Positions 56,993 to 64,000 of a stretch of DNA of 64,000 nucleotides are shown in pieces. Location of the stretch: assembly GCF_008365315.1 (NCBI RefSeq), contig NZ_CP043506.1:1093501-1157500 (forward strand), in the 5' to 3' direction. The notes under the pieces are model-generated. The model saw nothing but the letters and a program-made list of their open reading frames with translations. It ran no database searches and was not told the DNA's origin. Source of the DNA: Acetobacter vaccinii. GTDB taxonomy: Bacteria; Pseudomonadota; Alphaproteobacteria; Acetobacterales; Acetobacteraceae. The position numbers were made by a program, and so were the translations under genes. Positions within the stretch are counted from its first letter, which is position 1. Every line of letters begins with the position of its first letter.

Positions 56993-58771
56993 TCAGCTTT
57001 TTTTGCTGGCCGCCTGCTTCTGCATGGCCTCCATGATTTCACCCACCCGGACCATGTCGGCGCTGGAAGGGGCGGGCCTGCCAAAAAAGTAGCCCTGCCC
57101 CAGGGTGCAGCCGTCAGCTTTGACGCGCTCGTACTGGGCTTGTGTTTCCACCCCTTCGGCTACTGTCTCGACCCCCAGTGTCCTGCCCAGTTGGGCGAGG
57201 GTACGTACAATGGCAGCGCAGTCGTCACGCTCGTCACCATCCTGCACGAAGGAGCCGTCGATCTTGATCTTGTCAAAAGGAAAGGACCGCAGGTGCGACA
57301 GTGAGGAAAAACCTGTGCCAAAGTCATCCAGACAGATGCCAACCCCAATTTCATGCAGGGTCTGAAGGTCGCGCACGCTGTCGGCCTCGTGCCGGAGCAG
57401 GGCGGTTTCCGTCACTTCGATGTTCAACCGGGCAGGGGGCAGGCCGGTTCTGGCCAGTTCGGCCTGCACCAGATCGGGCAGGCGGACAAGGCCCAGGCAG
57501 GCGGCAGAAACATTGGTGGCAACAATGGCTCCGTCCTGCCAGTTTGCGGCCTCGCGGCAGGCGGTGGCGAAGACAAAGGCATCCAGTTCCTGAATAAGCC
57601 CGGCTTCCTCGGCAACGGGAATGAAATCACCCGGTGAAATCCAGCCACGCTCTGGGTGGTGCCAGCGGATCAGGGCTTCACGCGCGACAACCCGGCGTGT
57701 CGTCAGGTCCACAATGGGTTGATAGAAAACAAACATATCCCGCTTGTGGGGCATGGCCTCACGCAACAGCCCTTCCAGGCTGGCGCGGCGCTGGTGCTTG
57801 TGCTTCATCTGCGGCACAAAAACACGGTAGCTGCCTTTGCCGCCCTGTTTGACATCGTGCAGGGCCATATGGGCATGCGCCAGCAGGGTGGTGGGGTCTG
57901 CGCCATGGTCGGGGGAAAGGGCAATCCCGACTGAAACACCAATCTGGTGGCGGCCCCATTCTGGCAGGGTCAGGGGTTCCTGCATGGCGCGGATAATGCT
58001 GCGGGCTGTGTGTTCGGCCTGGCAGGGCGTGCATTCGGGAATGAACAGTGCGAACTCATCCCCGCCCATGCGGCCAACACAGCCTCCCTGCTCGCGGCTG
58101 ATGACTTCCAGCTTATGGGCCACCATGCCCAGGATCGTGTCGCCCGCCGTGTGACCGTAGCTGTCGTTGACGTGTTTGAAACCGTCCAGATCGACCAGAA
58201 ACAGGCCGTCGGCCGGAGGGGTGCCAGGGGGGCGGGGGCGGGCCAGATCGGTCGCCAGTTCGCCAAAAAAAGTCGGTCGGTTTCGTAGCCCTGTCAGAAT
58301 GTCGTAGCGGGCCAGCCGTGTCATGGACTCTTCAGCCCGGACCTGCGCTGTCACGCGCGACCATGTCAGCATAGGCCCGACATAGGTGCCGTCCTGGCCA
58401 GTCACGCAGGAAATGGACAGGTCCAGCACTTCCTCACCCAGGCGCAGGCGGGTGGAATAGGGCAGGTTGGCGGGGTTTGTTATCAGTTCGCGCTGGTAGG
58501 GCAGGACATCATTGAAAATATCGATGCTACAGCCAATAAGCCCCTCTCCCCCGACAGGGAGCAGTGCCTGAAGGGTGCGGAAGATGGTGGCTGCCGTGTC
58601 ATTCACATAGGTAATAAGGAAGGTGACGGGGTCAACCATCATCACCCCGACCGGCACCTGGTCGAGCATACGCCGGAACAGTCCCACGTCAGGCCGCTGT
58701 GGTGCCGCGTTGTCTGCCACCCCGTTGGCAGCGCCCAGATAGTAGCTTCCGGGTATGTTCATCGCGCTCAT
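56993..58771 (-). CDS. PAS-GGDEF-EAL c-di-GMP signalling protein
   Basis: A 592-aa cytoplasmic protein: PAS-like N-terminal domain (~28-135), GGDEF domain (~155-315, motif GGDEF at 236-240) and EAL domain (~340-585, E365-A366-L367). Catalytic EAL residues look intact: NVSA, IEVTET, LDDFGTG, KIDGSFV, ETVAEGVET and GQGYFFGRP. The GGDEF has its active loop but no RxxD inhibitory site just before it. PAS-GGDEF-EAL proteins control cellulose synthesis in the related Komagataeibacter (family knowledge). Both activities seem possible here. ATG 58771 or the next ATG (58762) may be the start. Confidence 0.88.
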   Translation of the reverse strand: MSAMNIPGSYYLGAANGVADNAAPQRPDVGLFRRMLDQVPVGVMMVDPVTFLITYVNDTAATIFRTLQALLPVGGEGLIGCSIDIFNDVLPYQRELITNPANLPYSTRLRLGEEVLDLSISCVTGQDGTYVGPMLTWSRVTAQVRAEESMTRLARYDILTGLRNRPTFFGELATDLARPRPPGTPPADGLFLVDLDGFKHVNDSYGHTAGDTILGMVAHKLEVISREQGGCVGRMGGDEFALFIPECTPCQAEHTARSIIRAMQEPLTLPEWGRHQIGVSVGIALSPDHGADPTTLLAHAHMALHDVKQGGKGSYRVFVPQMKHKHQRRASLEGLLREAMPHKRDMFVFYQPIVDLTTRRVVAREALIRWHHPERGWISPGDFIPVAEEAGLIQELDAFVFATACREAANWQDGAIVATNVSAACLGLVRLPDLVQAELARTGLPPARLNIEVTETALLRHEADSVRDLQTLHEIGVGICLDDFGTGFSSLSHLRSFPFDKIKIDGSFVQDGDERDDCAAIVRTLAQLGRTLGVETVAEGVETQAQYERVKADGCTLGQGYFFGRPAPSSADMVRVGEIMEAMQKQAASKKS

Positions 58772-59340
58772 GATTCATTTATGCCTGAGTGTTCGGGTTC
58801 CGGTGCGAAGTGGGGCCTGTAACGGTGGAGAGCATCATTAACGATCGTGAAATTTGTGAAAAATTAACGTTTTTTCATGGGCTTGTCAGCCATCATCAGG
58901 CGTCTTTAGCATAGGCTTCATAAACCAAATGCCGGGCCAGGCATAAGGTTGCTATTTTCATTACGCCGTAACATGTGCGTCGGTGCCCCGGATGGAGGCC
59001 GCGTGGGGTCATCTGCGGCAGGTAAAGCCCCTGTGCAGTACGGGCCATGGGTCTTTGCCCCTGCTGGAGACTGGGTTTTTTGCGTGCCAGCAGGTTCCGC
59101 CATGCTGGCTTGTGTATGTGCAAGCCCGGACGGATATGACGATATAAGGCTGTAAATTTTTTGTAGGGGGCCATCGGGCACAGCGGCTACGCCTGCGATG
59201 GTCAGACCAAAATGCAGCCCGTGGTGCCAGGGGGCAGGGCTGGCAGACATGATTTTGTCACGGATTTGTGTGGGTTAGGGCCGAATCATCCCGCCTTGCG
59301 GCTGGGGGTTAACCCGTTTCTTGCGTCGCCAATCAGCCGC
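58772..59340. other. Long non-coding gap upstream of the GGDEF-EAL gene
   Basis: About 570 bp between the c-di-GMP gene start and the CHAP gene terminator. It contains open frames under 110 residues that overlap one another and carry no recognisable motif, and a purine/T-rich AT-richer stretch near 58840-58870 that may hold the c-di-GMP gene promoter. I see no gene in it. Confidence 0.5.
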
Positions 59341-59374
59341 AAAAAAACCTGCCAACCCGGAGCGGGCAGGCAGG
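59341..59374 (-). terminator. Rho-independent terminator of the CHAP gene
   Basis: On the minus strand CTGCC-TG-CCCG, loop CTC, CGGG-TT-GGCAG form a nested stem with one internal mismatch, followed by seven T (plus-strand A at 59341-59347). It lies ~90 bases after the CHAP stop. Confidence 0.75.
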
Positions 59375-59465
59375 GTTAAGAATCTTGGGAGGGGAAACTG
59401 GTGGTTTTATGGTCACTGTCCCTGTCGGGGCAGTCGCCATAAAACCCGGTCAGAGTTCCGACGCG

Positions 59466-60194
59466 TTATTCGTCGTTGAAGGTAATATGCTCGCCACCCT
59501 GTGCAGGCGGGACGACGGCCGGAGCCTGAGCAACCTGAGTGCCAACATCACGCTTGGCCCAGGCTGTCATAACCTGCTGGCGCAGGTCGGGGGCCGGGGC
59601 ATTGGTGTTGTGGTGGCCGTAAATAAAGCCATAGGTCGGGTAGATGGACCCATAGGTGCCCGAGCGGCTGTTAAGCGACACGCGCACGGCCGACCAGTCA
59701 TTGTTGGGTGACACGTCAATAACGTTCACGTTGCGGCTGACACCGGCCTGTGCCCAGTGGGACTGGTCGATGGTGATGGTGCGGTTGTCAATAACATTGC
59801 GGACAACAGCCACATGGCCCAGCGGCATGCGGCGTGTAGCGCGGAAGTTCAGCACACTGCCCGATTCCGGTGCATGGCCACGGTCATACACACCGGCAGC
59901 GTTATGCCACCAGTCCCGCGCATTGCCACGCAGCACAACATCGGAGGCGCTTTTGGCATAGGCAACGCACTGGATGACATGGCCATAATGATGGCTCATG
60001 GCAGTGCGTGTGTAGCCATGGCTATGGCCGCGACGGGCAGGAACGTGGAATGCGGTATTGTGCACGTTGTGGTGTGCCACGGCGTGGTGCGTGGTGGCAT
60101 GGTGTGCAGCAGAATGGCTGCTGCGGGCGTCGGCTGCGGTGATGAAAGCGGAGGCGGACAAAACGGACAGAACGGCCAGCTTCAGTTTTTGCAT
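59466..60194 (-). CDS. Secreted His-rich CHAP domain protein
   Basis: A 242-aa protein with a signal peptide (LKLAVLSVLSASAFITAADA). Residues 25-75 are His-rich (AAHHATTHHAVAHHN). The CHAP amidase/endopeptidase domain follows (~75-200), with the catalytic Cys in QCVAYAK and His in GHVAVVRNV. A Pro/Gln-rich tail ends it. CHAP enzymes cut peptidoglycan cross-links or stems. ATG 60194 is chosen over 60215 because it directly precedes the signal sequence. The substrate is inferred. A terminator follows. Confidence 0.75.
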   Translation of the reverse strand: MQKLKLAVLSVLSASAFITAADARSSHSAAHHATTHHAVAHHNVHNTAFHVPARRGHSHGYTRTAMSHHYGHVIQCVAYAKSASDVVLRGNARDWWHNAAGVYDRGHAPESGSVLNFRATRRMPLGHVAVVRNVIDNRTITIDQSHWAQAGVSRNVNVIDVSPNNDWSAVRVSLNSRSGTYGSIYPTYGFIYGHHNTNAPAPDLRQQVMTAWAKRDVGTQVAQAPAVVPPAQGGEHITFNDE

Positions 60195-60360
60195 TCTAGA
60201 CCGTCCATGTCGCATAGGTGTTCCACCTTTCCTGGGTTTTTCGCGAGCCTGACCTTAAGACTGAGACCACCTATAAACGTTCATGCAGATCAGGCAAGCT
60301 CTCATTGCGGAGCAAAAAGGCGGAACAAACGGTTTGCAATTCTGGCCGCTCTTAAAATGA

Positions 60361-60386
60361 GATTATAGGAAATAATTCCTATAATC
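60361..60386. other. Perfect inverted repeat between CHAP and ridA
   Basis: GATTATAGGAA (60361-60371) and its exact complement (60376-60386) flank ATAA. The region around it is AT-rich and lies upstream of the CHAP start. It could be an operator or a hairpin for the ridA transcript. Confidence 0.45.
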
Positions 60387-60540
60387 CGCCACAAATTCAC
60401 CCTAATTCGTTTTATTTTTTGGATTTTACGGGAACAGGCTCAGGCAGCCTGTGGGCAGGGTGCAGGTTCCGACGTGTTGGGGATTCGACACGGCTGTGGC
60501 TTCAGTGCCACGGTTTTCGGGGGCACCAGTGGGTAGGCGT

Positions 60541-60578
60541 GTGGCCCACCCACTGCGCCAGGCACAGGGGTGGGCCAC
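60541..60578 (-). terminator. Hairpin directly after ridA
   Basis: GTGGCCCACCC (60541-60551) and its complement (60568-60578) form an 11-bp stem with a 16-base loop, eight bases after the ridA stop. No T-tract follows, so termination may need Rho; the direction is inferred from position. Confidence 0.5.
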
Positions 60579-60586
60579 GGTCTGGC

Positions 60587-60937
60587 TTATTTGGTCGTGA
60601 TCAGCATGATTTCGACCAGCATGCGCGGGTCAGCCAGAACGGCCTGCACACAGGCGCGCACAGGGGCACCGTTTTCCGGCAGCCATGCGCTCCACACCTT
60701 GTTCAGCGTGTCGCGGTCGTTGATGTCCTTCAGCCAGATCTGGGCCTGCAGCAGGCGGGTGTTGTCGGTGCCGTGCTGCTCCAGCAGGGTGTCGATCTGT
60801 TCCAGCACGTCGCGGGTCTGGCCTTCGACATCCAGGTCGAGGTTGCGGGCCACAACGCCCTGGGTGAACACAAAGCCATGATATTCCACAGCGGCGGACA
60901 GGACGGGGTTGGGGTTGGTACGCAGGATCTTGCTCAT
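60587..60937 (-). CDS. RidA family enamine/imine deaminase
   Basis: A 116-aa RidA/YjgF protein, which hydrolyses reactive 2-aminoacrylate and other enamines formed by PLP enzymes. The catalytic Arg is in PVRACVQAVLA near the C-terminus; the N-terminal part has VEYHGFVFTQGVV. ATG 60937 gives the usual length; the frame extends to 60973 but those residues are not family-like. It stands alone with a divergent neighbour at 61161. Confidence 0.88.
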   Translation of the reverse strand: MSKILRTNPNPVLSAAVEYHGFVFTQGVVARNLDLDVEGQTRDVLEQIDTLLEQHGTDNTRLLQAQIWLKDINDRDTLNKVWSAWLPENGAPVRACVQAVLADPRMLVEIMLITTK

Positions 60938-61160
60938 CGGATGTGTTCTCTTTTTCCTATAAAGTCTTGGCACCGGCCCAAACCGGCGCGGTACAGGGGA
61001 CAGTTTTTGGCGTGTCCTGTCGCGCGGTCAACCACCTGTGTCATGGTTGCCTCCATCCCGGTGGGGGCTGGCCCTTTCGGGCACATTCTGTAATCACTGT
61101 CAGAAGGGCGGATGCCCCTGTGGCGTGCCGCCCGTTCAGACAGCGGAAAGGAAACTGTCG

Positions 61161-61565
61161 ATGACGGAAGCTCAGGACGGACTGGTTGTTTACGTTGTGG
61201 CCGATGCAGCAGGCGTGCGGTTCCTGCACGATACCGGCACGGCACTACGCGTCGTGCATGAGTTTGGCAGCCACGGGCACGAAGGCACGCCCGGCAAACT
61301 GCCCGCTGGTGCGACCCCGGCTGATCGGGACCGTGATGCGTTTGGCCGCGTTGTCGCCGAGGAAATGAACGGCATGGTCGGCAAGGCCGCAGGGTTTGTG
61401 CTGGCTGCCCCCGCCCCTGTGCTGCACAGTATCCGCAGCCATCTGGACAAGGCCGCGACAGCCAAGCTGCTTGTTGGCCTGTCCAAAGACCTGGGCGGTA
61501 TCCCCGCGCATGACCTGCGCACGCATTTTGACATTCCGGCTACGGGCTGGGTTCTGCCGGGCTGA
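61161..61565 (+). CDS. Host-attachment family protein (Pfam Host_attach type)
   Basis: A 134-aa cytoplasmic protein. The start VVYVVADAAGVRFLHDTG and the end PAHDLRTHFDIPATGWV match the family named after an Agrobacterium attachment gene, whose biochemical role is unclear. A GAFGRVVAEE-like helix (DAFGRVVAEEMN) lies in the middle. I chose ATG 61161; the frame extends to 61038. An MBL hydrolase gene follows 31 bases later. Confidence 0.75.
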   Translation: MTEAQDGLVVYVVADAAGVRFLHDTGTALRVVHEFGSHGHEGTPGKLPAGATPADRDRDAFGRVVAEEMNGMVGKAAGFVLAAPAPVLHSIRSHLDKAATAKLLVGLSKDLGGIPAHDLRTHFDIPATGWVLPG

Positions 61566-61596
61566 GGTGCCCCGGCGGTAGAGGGAGACAAGACGT

Positions 61597-62271
61597 ATGC
61601 ATGTTGCCTATCCGGGCATGCAGCTCACCATTATTCCGGTCACGCCGTTCCGCCAGAACTGCTCCATCCTGTGGGACGAGGCCACGCGCCGCGCCCTGGT
61701 GGTGGACCCTGGCGGAGATGTCCAGACCCTGCTGGCCTTTGTGGCTGACAAGGGGCTGGAGGTCGAAACCATAGCCCTGACCCATGGCCATCTTGACCAT
61801 GCGGGCGGGGTTGCGGCGCTGTGTCGTGGGCTGGTGGCGCAGGGTCAGCCTGCGCCCGAGGTTGTCGGCCCAACGCAGGAGGATGCTTTTCTGCTGTCCT
61901 CCATCGTTGATCAGGCCCGCCACTTTGGCCTGACAGATCTGGAAAACGCCCAGGTGGACCGCTACACGCAGAATGGTGACACCCTGCATGTTGTGGGCCG
62001 CGCCTTGCGGGTGTTGCATGTGCCCGGGCATACGCCGGGGCATGTGGTGCTGGTGGACGAGCAGGCCCGGGTAGCCTTTGTGGGCGACGTGTTGTTCCGG
62101 GGCACGGTTGGCCGGACGGATTTTGCCTACGGGGATGGTCCGCTTCTTGTCCGCTCGATAAAGGAAAAACTGCTGCCTCTGGGGGATGACATTATCATCA
62201 TTCCGGGGCATGGCGGTGCATCCTCCCTTGGGGCGGAGCGGGCAGGCAACCCGTTTCTTACGGGTGCATGA
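61597..62271 (+). CDS. MBL fold metallo-hydrolase (glyoxalase II-like)
   Basis: A 224-aa metallo-beta-lactamase fold enzyme. The metal site is THGHLDHAGG (HxHxDH), followed by PGHTPGHV and DVLFRGTVGRTDF with the further ligands, and PGHGGASS near the end. Its closest activity is thiolester hydrolysis, as in hydroxyacylglutathione hydrolase, but the substrate is inferred. The stop overlaps the DUF192 gene (ATGA), so the two are co-translated. Confidence 0.88.
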   Translation: MHVAYPGMQLTIIPVTPFRQNCSILWDEATRRALVVDPGGDVQTLLAFVADKGLEVETIALTHGHLDHAGGVAALCRGLVAQGQPAPEVVGPTQEDAFLLSSIVDQARHFGLTDLENAQVDRYTQNGDTLHVVGRALRVLHVPGHTPGHVVLVDEQARVAFVGDVLFRGTVGRTDFAYGDGPLLVRSIKEKLLPLGDDIIIIPGHGGASSLGAERAGNPFLTGA

Positions 62272-62786
62272 AGCGGAAGAGGAAACAAACGGTGCGGCGT
62301 AAACTGTGCATGGGCCTTATGGCCGGTCTGGTGGCGGGGCTGACAGTCAGCACCCTGCCCGTTCTTGCAGCCGAGGAAGGGGGCGAGCCAACACAGGCCC
62401 AGGCTACTCTGCCCACGCAGGAACTGGCCATTGTTTCGGCCAACGGGCGGCATGTTTTTACAGTGGAGGTGGCCACCACCCCACGCCAGCAGCAGGTGGG
62501 GGAGATGTTCCGCACCGCTGTTGCGCCAACTGGGGGCATGCTGTTCCCCTGGGGGCAGCCGCAGCAAAGCGAGATGTGGATGCGCAACACCCTTGTCCCG
62601 CTGGACATCGTGTTTATCGGTTCCGACAAGCGCATTCAGGCCATTACTGAAAATGCGGTGCCGCAAAGTCTGGCGCATATCAGCAGCCATGGGCCGGTTG
62701 TGGCAACACTGGAACTGGCCGGGGGCACCACGGCCAAGCTGGGTATCGTTGTTGGGGATAAGGTGGAAGCCGCGTCCCTCAAGTAA
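62268..62786 (+). CDS. Secreted DUF192 family protein
   Basis: A 172-aa exported protein with a basic, two-part N-terminus and a signal peptide (MGLMAGLVAGLTVSTLPVLA). Residues ~50-165 are DUF192: FTVEVATTPRQQQVGEMFRT, GMLFPWGQP, MWMRNTLVPLDIVFIG, and LELAGGTTAKLGI. The biochemical role is unknown. It overlaps the MBL hydrolase by ATGA. Confidence 0.88.
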   Translation: MKRKRKQTVRRKLCMGLMAGLVAGLTVSTLPVLAAEEGGEPTQAQATLPTQELAIVSANGRHVFTVEVATTPRQQQVGEMFRTAVAPTGGMLFPWGQPQQSEMWMRNTLVPLDIVFIGSDKRIQAITENAVPQSLAHISSHGPVVATLELAGGTTAKLGIVVGDKVEAASLK

Positions 62787-62906
62787 GGAACAGAGACAGC
62801 CCGGCCCGGTGTTCCGGCTGGGCTGGGTTATCTGGCAGGCGGGGGGCTGTCCCGGACAGGGCATTGAATGTCCTGCGGGCAGGCTCCAAGCAATAAGGCT
62901 GCGATC

Positions 62907-63878
62907 TTGACGCTTCTGGTAACCGGCGCGGCCGGATTTGTGGGATTTCACGTAACACGCGCCTTGCTGGAACGGGGGGAGCGCGTGATTGGCGTGGATA
63001 GTCTGAACGCCTATTACACGCCCACTCTCAAACAGGCCCGGCTGGCACTGCTGCGCCATCATCCCGGTTTTGAGTTCCATGAGGCGGATCTGAACACCGA
63101 GGGCTTTCTGCCCGGTCTTGCTGCGCGGGAGCCCGATATCCGTGGGGTCTTCCATTTTGCGGCTCAGGCCGGGGTGCGGTATTCCCTGCAAGACCCATAT
63201 GCCTTTGCCGATGCCAACGTGCGCGGTCAGGTTGCGGTGCTGGAGTTTGCCCGCAGGCTGAACCGGCTGGAGCATCTAGTTTATGCGTCCTCATCGTCCG
63301 TTTACGGGCGCAATACAAAGCTCCCCTTTAGCGAGAGCGATCCGGTGGATGCGCCGGGGTCGTTCTATGCTGTCAGCAAACGCAGTGCCGAGCTGACATC
63401 CTCTGCCTACAGCTATCTGTATGGTCTGCCGCAGACAGGGCTGCGGTTCTTCACCATCTATGGCCCATGGGGGCGGCCCGATATGGCGTATTACAGCTTT
63501 GCCAGGGCCATTACCGAAGGCACGCCGCTGACACTGTATGACGGTGGCGACCTCCAGCGGGACTTTACTTATATTACGGATGTCGTGCGCGCCGTGCTTG
63601 AGGTGTTTGAGCATCCGCCAGAACGTGGGGGTGCCCGGGTGCTCAATATCGGCAACGACAGGCCGGAATCTGTCCGCTGTCTAGTGTCCCTGCTGGAGCA
63701 GGCCCTGGGCCGCAAGGCGCAGATAGCCCTGCGCCCCCGCCCGGATGCCGATGTGGAGCGGACATGGGCCGATATCAGCACCATCCGTGCCCTAACAGGC
63801 TGGAGCCCCAAAATCTGCCTTCAGGAAGGTGTGGAGCACTTTGTAAGCTGGTTTAAGCAGCATCAATGTCAAACATGA
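62907..63878 (+). CDS. NAD-dependent epimerase (UDP-glucuronate 4-epimerase type)
   Basis: A ~323-aa short-chain dehydrogenase fold. The N-terminal NAD loop VTGAAGFVGFHV, the catalytic SSVYG with YAVSK (Tyr-x3-Lys) and GLRFFTIYGPWGRPDM are typical of UDP-glucuronate or UDP-glucose 4-epimerases. The N-terminal frame begins at 62868, but TTG 62907 gives the normal start MTLLVTGAAG. I call it an epimerase for surface sugars; the sugar is not determined. About 120 bp of AT-rich DNA without a gene follows to the window end. Confidence 0.85.
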   Translation: MTLLVTGAAGFVGFHVTRALLERGERVIGVDSLNAYYTPTLKQARLALLRHHPGFEFHEADLNTEGFLPGLAAREPDIRGVFHFAAQAGVRYSLQDPYAFADANVRGQVAVLEFARRLNRLEHLVYASSSSVYGRNTKLPFSESDPVDAPGSFYAVSKRSAELTSSAYSYLYGLPQTGLRFFTIYGPWGRPDMAYYSFARAITEGTPLTLYDGGDLQRDFTYITDVVRAVLEVFEHPPERGGARVLNIGNDRPESVRCLVSLLEQALGRKAQIALRPRPDADVERTWADISTIRALTGWSPKICLQEGVEHFVSWFKQHQCQT

Positions 63879-64000
63879 CCGTTTTGTAATCTTTCGGATA
63901 GGGTGATTTTGTTTGTTTTTGTGGGTTTATGACTCGGGTTTGGAGTTGGTTTTTCCTTATTTTCTGGGAGTTTGAGATTAATTTAGTGCGGGGGTTGACT

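Noticed and set aside
58896-59250. Overlapping ORFs of 92-110 codons
   Set aside because: They overlap one another on the same strand in different frames and have no supporting motif or ribosome-binding site.
62945-62957. Partial parS-like TTTCACGTAACAC near the epimerase start
   Set aside because: The central palindrome is broken.

Overview
This 64 kb window looks like one ungapped stretch of chromosome from an acetic acid bacterium (Acetobacteraceae, Alphaproteobacteria; Acetobacter or a close relative is my inference). The DNA is GC-rich. The gene families are alphaproteobacterial: AddAB instead of RecBCD, a CtrA-type regulator, HemJ, DciA, and mnmE-mnmG-rsmG-parA-parB. No transposase, integrase, phage gene, rRNA or CRISPR array was seen, so this is mostly core genome with a few unusual or transferred genes.

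Layout. 1-4.3 kb: the 3' end of ftsH, then folP, glmM and thiD. 4.4-5.2 kb: a CtrA-like regulator whose receiver domain has lost its phosphorylation residues. 5.6-13.2 kb: tsaE-addB-addA-trxA (t6A modification, double-strand break repair, thioredoxin). 13.3-18.0 kb: accD, folC, tRNA-Thr, cysS, trmJ. 18-19.2 kb: an inverted pair of dispersed repeats, tRNA-Ala, maf. 19.2-19.56 kb: an AT-rich maf-hemE gap with 13 GTAC palindromes (12 in the gap, one just inside maf) and DnaA-box-like sites, the best candidate for the chromosome origin. 19.6-21.8 kb: hemE, a HAD phosphatase and hemJ. 22-27 kb: Nudix, LOG, tRNA-Pro, an AT-richer FkbM methyltransferase, a small membrane protein, a glycine-rich secreted protein and ogt.

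27.2-32.7 kb is the mnmE-mnmG-rsmG-parA-parB run, with perfect parS centromere sites inside mnmE and rsmG; tRNA-Lys follows. 33.5 kb: a tiny secreted repeat protein with an operator-like palindrome. 34-40 kb: manC, a TSUP permease, a flippase and an ABC exporter. 40-46.3 kb: nth, hemH, mutY, a DciA-like helicase loader, a glycosyltransferase and a ClC channel. 46.5-52.9 kb, minus strand: gcvT-gcvH-gcvP behind a tandem glycine riboswitch with its own terminator, and speD-speE. 53-58.8 kb: a 942-residue envelope protein with an in-frame hexanucleotide microsatellite, a LysR regulator, a PAS-GGDEF-EAL protein. 59.4-64 kb: a His-rich CHAP protein, RidA, a host-attachment-family protein, an MBL hydrolase, DUF192 and a sugar-nucleotide epimerase.

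The pieces form a coherent origin-proximal neighbourhood: candidate origin, parS sites, ParAB, a helicase loader, a CtrA-family regulator and AddAB repair. The late heme genes hemE, hemJ and hemH are all here but split between two loci. The most unusual items are the phosphorylation-dead CtrA-like protein, the GTAC-dense candidate origin, and the two small secreted repeat proteins. All calls come from reading the sequence; no database search was run.
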